DNA of 33,888 nucleotides from SIG636 sp045535465 (GCA_045535465.1 JAZSLS010000064.1:1-33888), one strand, 5' to 3'. Shown: positions 1-9,123, counted from the first letter of the stretch. Notes: generated by a model not told the origin, from the letters alone. Numbers and translations: made by a program.

Positions 1-58
1 CATTTTGTGTTAATTAGTTATTATTCCCTCAGGGCACGTAAAGAGCGAGTTTGTCTTC
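1..58. repeat. Copy A of a 3'-flanking element
   Basis: This stretch matches 2194-2251 with 6 differences in about 58 bases by my alignment. Copy B lies directly downstream of the giant dockerin gene, and copy A lies downstream of the dockerin amidase gene. The first bases of copy A correspond to the right arm of the hairpin seen at 2167-2199, so the rest of this copy is outside the window. Two of the differences (positions 26 and 34) preserve pairing in a tiny dyad, ccctcaggg versus tcctcagga. Confidence 0.7.
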
Positions 59-64
59 GCTCTG

Positions 65-94
65 AAAGGAACCGCTGATTAAAGCGGTTCCTTT
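65..94 (-). terminator. Hairpin after the amidase gene, possible terminator
   Basis: A perfect 12-bp inverted repeat (65-76 with 83-94) has a six-base loop and starts six bases after the amidase stop codon. Read on the minus strand, the stem ends in CCTTT but no longer T-run follows. It could be a weak terminator or a 3'-end stabilising hairpin. The hairpin is certain; the function is inferred. Confidence 0.6.
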
Positions 95-99
95 TATTA

Positions 100-1911
100 T
101 TACTTTTTGCAAAGTATCTTCATTTCAATGTAGTCTGCGGAGTTTATTATACCGTCGTTATCAAGGTCTGCGGCTTCGAGATACGCTTCATCAAAGCTTG
201 CGCTTTGGGTAAGCATCTGACGCTGGGAGATAGCATCGGTAGCGGTTATTGCACCATCGCCGTCGATATCGCCTATTACTACTAAAACCACACTGTTAAT
301 AACCTGACCTGCGCCGTTGAGCTGTTTAACTACACAGCCCGTACCCGCTACGCCGCTATCCGCAATGATGTTGCCCTTTGTATCGAATACGGAAACGTTG
401 CATTTAAATTGCTCGTTTATAGCGAAAGCAGTGGATGCCGCCTCGGCTATAGTAACAAACTTTTCGTTAAGCTTATACTCGGAGTCATCTATCAGCACAA
501 AGCTTTCGTCTACAACTATCACCTTAACGGTAGCTATGGTATATGCAATATTGATACCGGAGATACCTTGGATTGTAAGGGTATGCTCGCCTGCATCCAA
601 ATCAGCATAGGATATATACGTATCATAGCCACAGTTAGAATAATCATCATAACCGGGGATAGCTGCGATATCATCTCTCAAATAAGTAGGAAGAGTTATA
701 TATTCGCCGCCGTCAAAGCTGTAACGGATTGCGCTGACACCATCGGTGTGAAGCGCCCAGCCTCTCAACCTCATAGTATCTTCCCCACCTGTTTTTGTAA
801 CTGTGGTGGTGGTTGACAAGGTAGAATTTACAACACTGCCGCTAATGTTAGGATAGTCAAGAGCGTGTCGATAGGTCATTGTTTTAACGGTAAGATTTAT
901 GGTTGCAATGGTATAGGTTGTATTCTTTTTGGTAAGACCTTGTATGGTTATAGTGTGACTGCCTTCGCTTAGAGCTGCATAGGAAATTTGTTCATCAAAG
1001 GCGTTGTTTGAATAATCACTGTATCCGGGAATAGAGGATATATCATCCCTTACGTAAGTCTTAAGATTGGTAAAGCTGCCGTTATCGAACTTATAACGTA
1101 TTGCGCTGATACCATCGGTATGAAGCGCCCAACCTTTAAGACGCATCATATCACCGTTGCCTCTTAAATAAACGGTCTGAGAAGCGGTGATAGCCTTATT
1201 GGTAACGCTGCCGTCAACAGTAGGATAGTCAAGAGCGTGACGGTAGTTGGTAGTAGAAACGGACTTGTTTACCATAGCCAAAGAACCGTTTGCTATGGAA
1301 AGAGCAATAGTTTCAAAATGGTCATCAAAAATTTTGTTATCTACGCTGGAATCAACAAAGCCTACCTCGGCAAGTATGGCGGGCATATTAGCCTCACGGC
1401 AAACGTGGAAGTTGTACTGCTTAACGCCCCTGTTCTTTGTCCACACGCCGCTGTTCCACATTGCGTTTTGAACACTTGTTGCAAGCTTACCCGCTGTGGA
1501 GGAAGCGCTTAGATTGGAATGGTAATAGGTTTCAATACCTACACCGCCGCCGGAGTTTCTATGTATGCTTACAAAATAAGAAAAAGTTCCTGCGTTTGCC
1601 ATATCGGTTCTTGCATCAAGGGTAACCTTTATATCGGTTACTCGTGTGAACGCAGCGGTTTCACCGGCGGAGTTGATAAGCTGACCAACCCTTAAAGAAA
1701 GCCTTAAAACGTCTGCCGCTTCCTCTCGGCTGCCGCTTACGGCACCGGGGTCGCTACCGCCGTGACCCGGGTCGAGAATAAAGGTTGCCTTATTTAAAGT
1801 GCCGCCGCTGGAATTCAAAGCCGCTTTTGTTTCGTAACCCGTGTAAGGAATGGCTGTAAACAACGCCACTATCATACAAAGAGAAAGAACGATACCTAAT
1901 ACCTTTTTCAT
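100..1911 (-). CDS. Secreted N-acetylmuramoyl-L-alanine amidase with tandem modules and a dockerin
   Basis: The 603-residue precursor should cleave the amide bond between muramic acid and the stem peptide of peptidoglycan. Residues 1-30 form a signal peptide. Residues 41-215 are an Amidase_3 zinc domain: DPGHGG supplies His50, REE supplies Glu63, SIHRN supplies His117, and AEVGF gives the likely catalytic Glu182. Two tandem 120-residue modules (223-346 and 347-466) start with YRHALDYP and share about 58% identity without gaps. I do not recognise that module. Residues about 546-603 are a type I dockerin with two calcium loops (DIDGDG and DLDNDG). The start at 1911 has GGAGG seven bases upstream; the frame stays open further upstream to 2061 but without such a site. 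A promoter lies at 1943-1971. The enzyme call is firm; docking to a cohesin scaffold is inferred. Confidence 0.92.
   Translation of the reverse strand: MKKVLGIVLSLCMIVALFTAIPYTGYETKAALNSSGGTLNKATFILDPGHGGSDPGAVSGSREEAADVLRLSLRVGQLINSAGETAAFTRVTDIKVTLDARTDMANAGTFSYFVSIHRNSGGGVGIETYYHSNLSASSTAGKLATSVQNAMWNSGVWTKNRGVKQYNFHVCREANMPAILAEVGFVDSSVDNKIFDDHFETIALSIANGSLAMVNKSVSTTNYRHALDYPTVDGSVTNKAITASQTVYLRGNGDMMRLKGWALHTDGISAIRYKFDNGSFTNLKTYVRDDISSIPGYSDYSNNAFDEQISYAALSEGSHTITIQGLTKKNTTYTIATINLTVKTMTYRHALDYPNISGSVVNSTLSTTTTVTKTGGEDTMRLRGWALHTDGVSAIRYSFDGGEYITLPTYLRDDIAAIPGYDDYSNCGYDTYISYADLDAGEHTLTIQGISGINIAYTIATVKVIVVDESFVLIDDSEYKLNEKFVTIAEAASTAFAINEQFKCNVSVFDTKGNIIADSGVAGTGCVVKQLNGAGQVINSVVLVVIGDIDGDGAITATDAISQRQMLTQSASFDEAYLEAADLDNDGIINSADYIEMKILCKK
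514..1245 (-). repeat. Tandem duplicated module inside the amidase gene
   Basis: Bases 874-1245 and 514-873 encode two adjacent copies of one 120-residue module. Shared motifs are YRHALDYP near the start, RLxGWALHTDG around position 35-45, TYxRDDI around 63-69, IPGYxDYSN around 72-80 and YTIAT near the end. The copies align without gaps at about 58% identity, which points to an old internal duplication. Confidence 0.85.
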
Positions 1912-1942
1912 ACAGTCCTCCATAAATTTAAAATACACATTT

Positions 1943-1971
1943 ATAATAGCATATACGTTAATTAAATACAA
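1943..1971 (-). promoter_or_regulatory. Likely sigma-A promoter of the amidase gene
   Basis: On the minus strand TTGTAT (1966-1971) and TATTAT (1943-1948) are separated by exactly 17 bases. They lie about 30 bases before the start codon in an AT-rich tract. The match is moderate, but spacing and position fit. Confidence 0.55.
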
Positions 1972-2069
1972 TTGACCTATTTTACAATATTCTTCCACAT
2001 TTTTATGCAACATCAACATAAAGCATTTAAGGCGTGTTTTATATTTAGTTTGTATGTACAAATTGTTGC

Positions 2070-2099
2070 AAAAGAAGGCTTATCTTGCGATAAGCCTTC
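2070..2099 (-). terminator. Rho-independent terminator, GCAA tetraloop
   Basis: An 11-bp perfect stem (2074-2084 with 2089-2099) is closed by a four-base loop that reads GCAA on the minus strand. TTTT follows at 2073-2070. It terminates leftward transcription from the giant-protein operon before the amidase promoter. Confidence 0.8.
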
Positions 2100-2126
2100 A
2101 GTCTGTAGACAAAGTCTGCAAACTGA
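2098..2126. other. Imperfect hairpin in the 3' region of the giant operon
   Basis: Arms of 5 bp and 7 bp, separated by a one-base mismatch, enclose an AAA loop on the plus strand: TGTAGAC pairs with GTCTGCA with one G-U, and TCAGT pairs with ACTGA. It abuts the terminator at 2070-2099. Its role is unknown; a structured 3' untranslated region is the simplest view. Confidence 0.5.
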
Positions 2127-2166
2127 CACAGAGCGAGAGAAACATAAGATACAACTATTAGATGCT

Positions 2167-2199
2167 AAAATGCCTCCCGCTGCATACGAGAGGCATTTT
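2167..2199 (-). terminator. First hairpin downstream of the giant dockerin gene
   Basis: A 10-bp stem (2167-2176 with 2190-2199) ends in GGCATTTT on the minus strand, which gives a short T tail. It starts about 55 bases after the stop codon of the giant gene. The 2194-2251 element overlaps its right arm. It may be the primary terminator, with 2070-2099 as a second one. Confidence 0.65.
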
Positions 2200-2251
2200 G
2201 TGTTAATTGGTTATTTTTTCCTCAGGACACGTAAATAGCGAGTTTGTCTTT
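2194..2251. repeat. Copy B of the 3'-flanking element
   Basis: This is the second copy of the element at 1-58. It ends three bases before the stop codon of the giant dockerin gene and runs into the hairpin at 2167-2199. It contains the dyad tcctcagga, where copy A has ccctcaggg. Confidence 0.7.
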
Positions 2252-2253
2252 GA

Positions 2254-5200
2254 CTACTCTAAGCTGTCTACAAGCCCTGCAACGTATTTAAGAACCAAGG
2301 CAGCGTCAAGGTTATCTACCAAGCCGTCCTTGTTGACGTCTGCAGCTATAAATCTTATGCCATCTTCGCAAATAAGAGATGCGTCGAACCTAAGAATGTA
2401 AACGGCATCAAGATTATCAACTACGCCATCGTTGTTAGCATCACCTAAGAGATAATTCTTAGTATATACTGCAGTGATGGTTATATCGGAGCTTATGCTA
2501 TCAATTGAGGTCTTATCCCACGCACCGTTAAAGTTTTCTTTTGCGGGTACTGCAGGGAATGCCGCACCTGCCAAGGACTGACCGTATTCCATTCTTATGC
2601 TGTCTACCTCTATGCCGTCAACCACAAACTTAACGGTGTAAACGTTTCTTACATAAACTGCATTTACGGTCATATCACCCACTACGTTGCCAAAGTCGGT
2701 AACATCCCACACGGGCGCTGTTTGGTCATAACCCGTCTTATCCGGGATATCGGGAACCTCGGTAAGCGTACCGCCGTATTCCACAGTCTTGAGCGCCACG
2801 GTTACGCCGTCAGCCACAAAGGTAACGATGTATACGTCCTTGGTGTATACTGCGTTTACGGTTATATTATCCATAATATTGTTGAAATTGGATACATCCC
2901 AAGTAGGTGCTGTTTGAACGTGGCCTGTTTTTTCAGGTATCTCGGGGATATCTGTAAGAGTGTCGCCGTGAATTACATTTTTGGTAGCAACAACTTCACC
3001 ATCTGCCATAAAGGTTACAGTGTAAGTATTTCTTGTATAAACTGCGTTTACGGTCATATCGCTCATTATATTACCGAAGTCGCTTACGTCCCAAATAGGC
3101 TGGGTCTGGTTGTGACCGTCCTTAACGGGAACTTCGGGGATATCGGTAAGAGCATCGCCTTCGTTAACGGTTCTGGTTGCTACCACTTCACCGTCTGCCA
3201 TAAAGGTTATGGTGTAGGTGATAAGCGCCACGTGATAGTCACGGGTAAGGGTAAGTGTGCCGTCATCGTTAAGGGTGGTTTTCCAGCCTGCACAGCTTAC
3301 GTCTTCTGCAAAAGCATAGTTTGCAACAGCGCTGAGGTTTACGGTGGCAGTATAGGTTACACCTGCCGCATAAACGCCTTCAAAGGCTTCGCCGTTTACA
3401 GACCAGCTTATAGTTGCACTGCTGCAATGCTCGGGAAGCGCAAGCTCCGTCTGAGAAGCTTCACCCCTTGCAGGAGCAGTTACGTTAAGGGTTACGTCGC
3501 TTATGGGTGCCGCAAATATATGGAAAACAACGTCTACGAAACCAACGTATCCACTTCCCTCTTTAGCCGTAACAGTGGCAGTAGCTATACCTGCAGCAAC
3601 ATTTGCGCTGTAAGACACGGTATAAGCGTCTGCGGGAACTTCCTCATCACCGAGAATTACGGAAAGAACCGCAGGTGTTTTTTTGGTTTCGTCATACACG
3701 AATCCGCCTTCGGGTATATCAAGGGTTACAGTAGCATCGGAGAGGTTGTTGCTTACGAAAATTGCTGCCGCCTGATAAGTATCAAGGGTTGCAACTACCA
3801 TACCAACAGCGCCCTCGGAAACGGTAATATTTCCCTTTTCATCAACGCTTGCCTCGCCCTGCTTAACGTCCACCTGATAGTCTATCATACTACCCATAGC
3901 GCCGCCATCAAGCATAACCAGCTTGTCACCAATCTGAAGTGCCATAGAAAGCTTTTTGTCCTTTGTTGCGCCAAGCTTGGTAACCACCTCGCCGTCGCTT
4001 ACAAGAACTGCCTTTGCTTCCTCGCTGCCTATCAACTTATTGGTAAGAGTGAGGTTGTAATTATCACTTGCGTTACCAAGAGCATCTTCTGCCTTTACGG
4101 TCAGCTTTTGATACGCCTTTGTTGCGTCAAGAACTATATCTGCGCTGAAATTACCGCTTTCGTCAGCAACTGTGGTTACTGTGACGTCGTTTACGGTAAC
4201 TGTTACGGTTGCGCCTGCTTCACTGATACCGCTTACGGTTACAGCATCCTCGGTAAAGAAACTGCCGTTTACGGGAGAGGATATCATAAGTGCAGGAGAA
4301 GTAGTATCAACAACAAATTGGTATACAGTACCGAAGCTGTCCTTGGTGCTGTTTTCACCGTTAAGGCTTATGGTGTAAATACCATCTTCAAGGTTTTCAA
4401 GACGAATGTCGCCACCCTTCCATTCTACCGCTTCACCACCGTTAAGCCTGTAGCTGCCCTTGCCACCGTCAACACCCGTTACTGTAATAACGGGATTAGA
4501 GGATGCAACTGCATCAATGGTAATGCCGCCGTAGCCTGCAGAAAGTGTAACGCCGTTCTTAACAGCAAGCGCTGCATCGCTCTTAGTGGGAGCTACCATA
4601 GTAATTGCATCGGAAAGAGTTTCCTCGGAAAGAAGAATGCCGTCATCTTCGGTAGTAACGTAAGCGCTTACCGCAACAACATACTTCTTACCCGCTTCAA
4701 GACCTACCGTGGTAAGGGTTTCGCCATCTTCACCTATGGAGTCATATCTGCCGCCAACAGTAAAGCTTTCGCTGTCCACCTTCATACCGGAGAACATAGT
4801 AGAGGAAAGATTGCCGTCCTCGCCCTGTTCGTAAATGCTTACGTAATAGCCTTCTGCGCCATCAACCGCTTTTATCTGAGCGTCGATAGTATAGTCACCG
4901 CCCAGCTCAACCTTCACGGAATCGGTTGCGTTAGGCTGATTGGGATTAACGTAAGTGAAGCTGCTTTCTGCCGAGGGGTTTGCTATGCCTTCACCGTTAT
5001 CGTCAAGCTGAGTGCCAACCGCTTTAAGAGTGTAGGTACCGCTTTGAAGCTCGGAAGGATAGGTTATAGCAATGTTTTCAAAGTTTTCGGTTGCGTTGCC
5101 GAGAAGGAACGCATCACCGTTTTCGTTTACAGCGTAGACAGAAAGGGTTGCAAGTTTTTCAAGCTTGGTGCCGCTAATGTTTGCGGCAGTACCGTCTGCG

Positions 5201-8200
5201 CTAAGGCTTACGCTGTCGATAGATGCCATCTTTTCAATGCCGTACAAAGCGAGGTCGGAAGCGTTGGCAGTTTTAACCTCTATTTGCTTACCGAAGGAAG
5301 AAGAATCGGTAAAGGAAAGGCTTATTGTAACGTAACCGGTTTCGCTGTTGTAGCCACACATTGCATTTGCAGCTGCATTTTCGGGAGCATCCGCTGCGTA
5401 ATTGTTATCAAGCCATACTATTTCATAAGCTTCGCTGCCGCATTTAACTGCAAACTCGTTCTTTACAGCCAAAGCCTCGGTTTCGTTTTCAACGGGCATA
5501 GTAAGCACGAGCATTGCATTTTCATCGCTTTCCGCCGCAAGAACAAAGCTATGAGTGCGTTTATCTGCACTTGAGCTGATAATTGTATCGTCTATGCTTG
5601 CAGAAAGGGTTGTTTCTATAAGTCTTGCATTGGTAAGAGCTGTTGCGTACAAAGTTCTACCCGTGTTTTTGTCAACGTAAACGGGTATGCTTTGGAGACC
5701 GAGAGGAGTAAGGGTTGCTTCGGGAGCGTCATACTTGCCAAAAGCAAACTCTACATCACCACCCCAATGATAGGTAACACCGGAATCCAATTTGAGAACG
5801 TGGAGTGCGCCCCAAATCATTTCGTTATTAACGCCAAGATCTGCACTGCCTATCTCGAAACCGCCAAGCAAAGCAGGAAGCTTAATGCCTGCGGTTGCAA
5901 AGCCCTCCCAGAAGAATTCCGTATCGTCTTCAAAGCCGGTAGGCATTTCCTGCAAAGCGATAGCGCCTCTACCGTAAATTATATCCAAAATATCAATATC
6001 TATAGAGAACTTCATATTAAGTCTGGGATACCAATATACGGAGCCTCCCAAGCTATCAATAAGGGTTATTCCGCCTATACCGATATTGGAAAGGTATGCG
6101 GATACACCTCTGCCGGAAAGGGTAATATCGCCTCTCGTAGTAAGAAGGTCGAACAAAGCAAACTCGCCGCTGAGAATAAGTGTAAGCGGAGGAATGGAAG
6201 AGGATACAAAATAGGTTTCGTATATCTTATCGATACCCGCACCCATACCTCGTATCCAGAACACACCGAAGGGGTCAAGCGGAATTCCCGGAAGTATACC
6301 GCCAACGTGGAACCTTATTTTATCAGGAACGGGAATACCGTTATAGCTGCGGAGGCGAAGCTCTGCTTCCATAGTCAAAACTTCTATGTCTGCTTCGCCT
6401 TCTAAGCCTATACCCCATTCACCGTTCATTATCATAAGGTCAAGGGAGCCGGCTATCTCAGGCATACCGTCCGTATAGGAAGGTAAACCTACCTCAATAG
6501 AGGTGTTGATGCCTATAAATTTACCGCCGAAAAAGATGTTGTGAATGTACAAAGCAAGGGTTCCGCCCTGCGCTTCATACCACTTCATACGTTCCTCGCC
6601 GTATTCCTCGTTCAAATCACGAAGCTGACTTGAGGTATAGTCGGTGTTTGCAAGATTAAGCTCTGCTTCTTCCGTAGGAGAGGGGTCAATTATACCCCAA
6701 TCGTAAGTGGAAGGAACAAGGAAGCTGGGGTCAAGCTGAGCACCGAAGGTTATAATACGAAGATCGGGATTGGTGGTACCGGGCTTTGTTGCCATAAGTG
6801 CAAAATGGCAGTAACGAAGCTCGATAAGCATACCGGCAAGAGTTTGCATTCCGCTGGCACCGCCGGGCCACATAAGAGATACAAAGTTGGTATTGGCAAC
6901 TGCGTCCTCTACAAAATTACTTTCGGTTCCGTCGTATTTGTAAATAGGAAGCTTAACAAGGTCTCCCTCTTCAAGAGAGGTAATGGCGCAAACGCCTTCC
7001 CAAACCTTGGTATTTGCACCAACAGTGTATACCTTACCGTCAATATCGGTGTTAATTGCAAGCTGATTTCCCTCTTCATCATATTCGATGCTTACGGTAA
7101 CTCTGCCCTCGGTAACCTCAATACAGTTACTGATATTGATAGCATCACCGTTTTTACGAGCTATTGCCTCAAGCTTTTCAATTTTACCGTCCTCACGGGT
7201 GGTAACGGAAAAGTCACCTCTCAGCTCGTATATAATGTCCTTCATAGACACGCCGGAAGTCTTAGATTTGTATTCGTCTTCGTTACGGGCAAGAATCATC
7301 TTATAAGACCAAGGTGCGGGAGCACTGCCGTCGCCTGTGCGGCGGAAGCCTATAACGCCATAATTACCGCTGATATAAGTGGGATTATTGGTTACGACAA
7401 ACCTAAGTGCATCAGCCGTGGTATCGGGCATTGCCGCATCTACCCAATCGAATATTACCTGCCAAGTACCTATCGGCATAGTATCCTCGATGATGATATT
7501 AGCGGTATTGTCTTCGGTGTTAACTATAAAGTTTTCCGAAGGGATTACTATATCTCTGCCACCGTCAAGAGGACGAAGGGTAACTTTATACTGAGTAGTA
7601 TCACGAAGCAAACCAAAGTTTTTACCTGCGATAAACATACTTCTGGTGCCTGTTCTGTAAACTATCTCGGGAGTGGTGCTTATAAAGGAAAGCACACCGC
7701 CGTCCACAGAAGGACAAAGCACATAAGTATCCTTGCCAAATATAAGGTCCTCGTCCATAAGATGAAGCTCGCCGATAGAGCCCATCTTTTCGGAAACATC
7801 AAAAATCTTAACGCCTATCTTGCGGTATTCCGTAACTTCGGATGGGTCAACCGCAAGGTTAAGGTTAACGTCACGAACCTCGCCGGGGAGAAGATCTGTA
7901 AGGAACACATAATATGGGTCTGCCACGGTAGCATCCAAATTAAGGTTGCCCATTGTATCGTAGCTGGTCATACCGCTTTCGGGATAAAAAGCTATGGCAA
8001 GGGTATCCAAAGCTTCCTCGGAGGTGTTTTGAACCTTTACGGTAAGGCTCATATTGCCGTCGGTGTCACCGTTGGTGTCCTTATATCCAACGTTGCTAAC
8101 CAATTCCATAGCGGCAGGCCCTATAAAGTTTACTGCAACGGAGCCAAGGGATGCACTTACGTTGGAATATACACCGTAGTAGAAGCCAACGGACTTGGTG

Positions 8201-9123
8201 CTTTGAGTATTGGCTGCTGCGCTACCCATATCGTAATACAAAGCAAACGCACTGTCTGCAGTAAGGTATTCCTTGTTGTAAGGATTTGTAAAGTTAAGAG
8301 TTTCCTTGGGGTCATCACCGGTTTCGTAAGCATATACGGTGGATGCCAAGTTATTCCAGTGAGCAAAAGTAACCTTTTCAGGAACAACGGTTACACCGCC
8401 AATAGAAGCGTTAACCGTGTAAGCAGTAACAGAAGGAGCCATTTCGTCATCATAAGCGAAGAAATAGTTGCTGTATTCACTGCCTGTTATGGTCTGCTCG
8501 GTCTTAATGGTGGTATAACTACCGTCGGGCTGACCTGCCATATAAACGGCATAGTCCTGATATCCAAGGGCTGTATCCATAAGAACACGTGCCTTAAGCT
8601 CATCAATTGCCTCACCGCTCTTGTTTACTGCGGTTACGGTAACGTAAACCATACCGTGCTGGTAGTTATCCACTGCAAGGAGAGCTACCTGCTGAGTAAA
8701 CTCAATACCGTCTACCGTCCAAACTGCGGAAATAGTGCTATCGTCCACCTGAGCAACTACAACTTCACTTGTTTCTATGCCCTTAAAGCTATAGTCTCTG
8801 CCAAACACATAGTCGGTGGTGGTGGCACCTCTCTTCACCCTGAAAGAGGTGAAGGAGGTGTCATAATTTTCATCGGGATACAACAAATACTTGTTGTTGT
8901 CGGATTTATTAAGCTTGTCACCCTCGACGGTATCAACAAGGAAACCGCCGTTTGATTTGGAAACCTTCACGCTAAGATACCCGTCATTGAGTTCAAGATA
9001 TCCCTTTTCTGCGCTTGCAGACAGAAGGTTATCCCAAAGTCCTGCAGGAGTAAATCCTACAAGTAACACCGCCATCAAAAGCAGCGCTGTTATTCTTTTT
9101 ACTATATTCATAGTATGCTTCAT
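2254..9123 (-). CDS. Giant secreted protein with InlB-type repeats and a dockerin
   Basis: A 2289-residue extracellular protein of unknown function. Residues 1-39 form a signal peptide ending near SASA. The first 500 or so residues look like beta-sandwich surface domains. Residues about 850-1130 form an unusual stretch of alternating hydrophobic, glycine-rich strands with no signal of a known family. Residues about 1604-1695 are a bacterial Ig-like domain (TTSPALMISSPVNG). Four 64-residue InlB/Flg_new-type repeats (YTVTFMADGE...WDVSDF...VNAVY) fill 1970-2223. Residues 2224-2289 are a type I dockerin with DANNDG and DVNKDG loops. AGGAGG lies nine bases before the start, in the 24-base gap after the upstream gene, so it is the third gene of the TetR operon. 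There is no LPXTG anchor; attachment through the dockerin or the repeats is inferred. Confidence 0.88.
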   Translation of the reverse strand: MKHTMNIVKRITALLLMAVLLVGFTPAGLWDNLLSASAEKGYLELNDGYLSVKVSKSNGGFLVDTVEGDKLNKSDNNKYLLYPDENYDTSFTSFRVKRGATTTDYVFGRDYSFKGIETSEVVVAQVDDSTISAVWTVDGIEFTQQVALLAVDNYQHGMVYVTVTAVNKSGEAIDELKARVLMDTALGYQDYAVYMAGQPDGSYTTIKTEQTITGSEYSNYFFAYDDEMAPSVTAYTVNASIGGVTVVPEKVTFAHWNNLASTVYAYETGDDPKETLNFTNPYNKEYLTADSAFALYYDMGSAAANTQSTKSVGFYYGVYSNVSASLGSVAVNFIGPAAMELVSNVGYKDTNGDTDGNMSLTVKVQNTSEEALDTLAIAFYPESGMTSYDTMGNLNLDATVADPYYVFLTDLLPGEVRDVNLNLAVDPSEVTEYRKIGVKIFDVSEKMGSIGELHLMDEDLIFGKDTYVLCPSVDGGVLSFISTTPEIVYRTGTRSMFIAGKNFGLLRDTTQYKVTLRPLDGGRDIVIPSENFIVNTEDNTANIIIEDTMPIGTWQVIFDWVDAAMPDTTADALRFVVTNNPTYISGNYGVIGFRRTGDGSAPAPWSYKMILARNEDEYKSKTSGVSMKDIIYELRGDFSVTTREDGKIEKLEAIARKNGDAINISNCIEVTEGRVTVSIEYDEEGNQLAINTDIDGKVYTVGANTKVWEGVCAITSLEEGDLVKLPIYKYDGTESNFVEDAVANTNFVSLMWPGGASGMQTLAGMLIELRYCHFALMATKPGTTNPDLRIITFGAQLDPSFLVPSTYDWGIIDPSPTEEAELNLANTDYTSSQLRDLNEEYGEERMKWYEAQGGTLALYIHNIFFGGKFIGINTSIEVGLPSYTDGMPEIAGSLDLMIMNGEWGIGLEGEADIEVLTMEAELRLRSYNGIPVPDKIRFHVGGILPGIPLDPFGVFWIRGMGAGIDKIYETYFVSSSIPPLTLILSGEFALFDLLTTRGDITLSGRGVSAYLSNIGIGGITLIDSLGGSVYWYPRLNMKFSIDIDILDIIYGRGAIALQEMPTGFEDDTEFFWEGFATAGIKLPALLGGFEIGSADLGVNNEMIWGALHVLKLDSGVTYHWGGDVEFAFGKYDAPEATLTPLGLQSIPVYVDKNTGRTLYATALTNARLIETTLSASIDDTIISSSADKRTHSFVLAAESDENAMLVLTMPVENETEALAVKNEFAVKCGSEAYEIVWLDNNYAADAPENAAANAMCGYNSETGYVTISLSFTDSSSFGKQIEVKTANASDLALYGIEKMASIDSVSLSADGTAANISGTKLEKLATLSVYAVNENGDAFLLGNATENFENIAITYPSELQSGTYTLKAVGTQLDDNGEGIANPSAESSFTYVNPNQPNATDSVKVELGGDYTIDAQIKAVDGAEGYYVSIYEQGEDGNLSSTMFSGMKVDSESFTVGGRYDSIGEDGETLTTVGLEAGKKYVVAVSAYVTTEDDGILLSEETLSDAITMVAPTKSDAALAVKNGVTLSAGYGGITIDAVASSNPVITVTGVDGGKGSYRLNGGEAVEWKGGDIRLENLEDGIYTISLNGENSTKDSFGTVYQFVVDTTSPALMISSPVNGSFFTEDAVTVSGISEAGATVTVTVNDVTVTTVADESGNFSADIVLDATKAYQKLTVKAEDALGNASDNYNLTLTNKLIGSEEAKAVLVSDGEVVTKLGATKDKKLSMALQIGDKLVMLDGGAMGSMIDYQVDVKQGEASVDEKGNITVSEGAVGMVVATLDTYQAAAIFVSNNLSDATVTLDIPEGGFVYDETKKTPAVLSVILGDEEVPADAYTVSYSANVAAGIATATVTAKEGSGYVGFVDVVFHIFAAPISDVTLNVTAPARGEASQTELALPEHCSSATISWSVNGEAFEGVYAAGVTYTATVNLSAVANYAFAEDVSCAGWKTTLNDDGTLTLTRDYHVALITYTITFMADGEVVATRTVNEGDALTDIPEVPVKDGHNQTQPIWDVSDFGNIMSDMTVNAVYTRNTYTVTFMADGEVVATKNVIHGDTLTDIPEIPEKTGHVQTAPTWDVSNFNNIMDNITVNAVYTKDVYIVTFVADGVTVALKTVEYGGTLTEVPDIPDKTGYDQTAPVWDVTDFGNVVGDMTVNAVYVRNVYTVKFVVDGIEVDSIRMEYGQSLAGAAFPAVPAKENFNGAWDKTSIDSISSDITITAVYTKNYLLGDANNDGVVDNLDAVYILRFDASLICEDGIRFIAADVNKDGLVDNLDAALVLKYVAGLVDSLE
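2455..3216 (-). repeat. Four tandem 192-base repeats encoding InlB-type modules
   Basis: The encoded units begin at residues 1970, 2034, 2098 and 2162, exactly 64 residues (192 bases) apart; the last is slightly shorter (62). The first three are closely similar, with FMADG or FVADG, a DIP or VPDIP turn and WDVxxF. The fourth, next to the dockerin, has diverged most. This fits amplification from one ancestral unit. Confidence 0.85.

Noticed and set aside
1912..2061. 50-residue N-terminal extension of the amidase
   Set aside because: It would place the signal peptide inside the protein and run through the promoter; the ATG at 1911 has GGAGG in place.
2455..3216. A CRISPR or DNA-level satellite array
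   Set aside because: The 192-base periodicity is in frame and encodes 64-residue protein modules; no short identical repeats with spacers exist.
2722..5574. A 950-codon open frame on the plus strand opposite the giant dockerin gene
   Set aside because: It is antisense to a clear secreted protein, has no ribosome binding site or domain, and its composition (rich in Cys, Tyr, Asn) mirrors the codon bias of the sense strand.
6805..8955. A 716-codon plus-strand open frame
   Set aside because: Same reason: a shadow of the same minus-strand gene with no recognisable protein features.
100..9123. A cellulosome gene cluster
   Set aside because: Two dockerins are present, but no cohesin scaffold and no glycoside hydrolase is visible.
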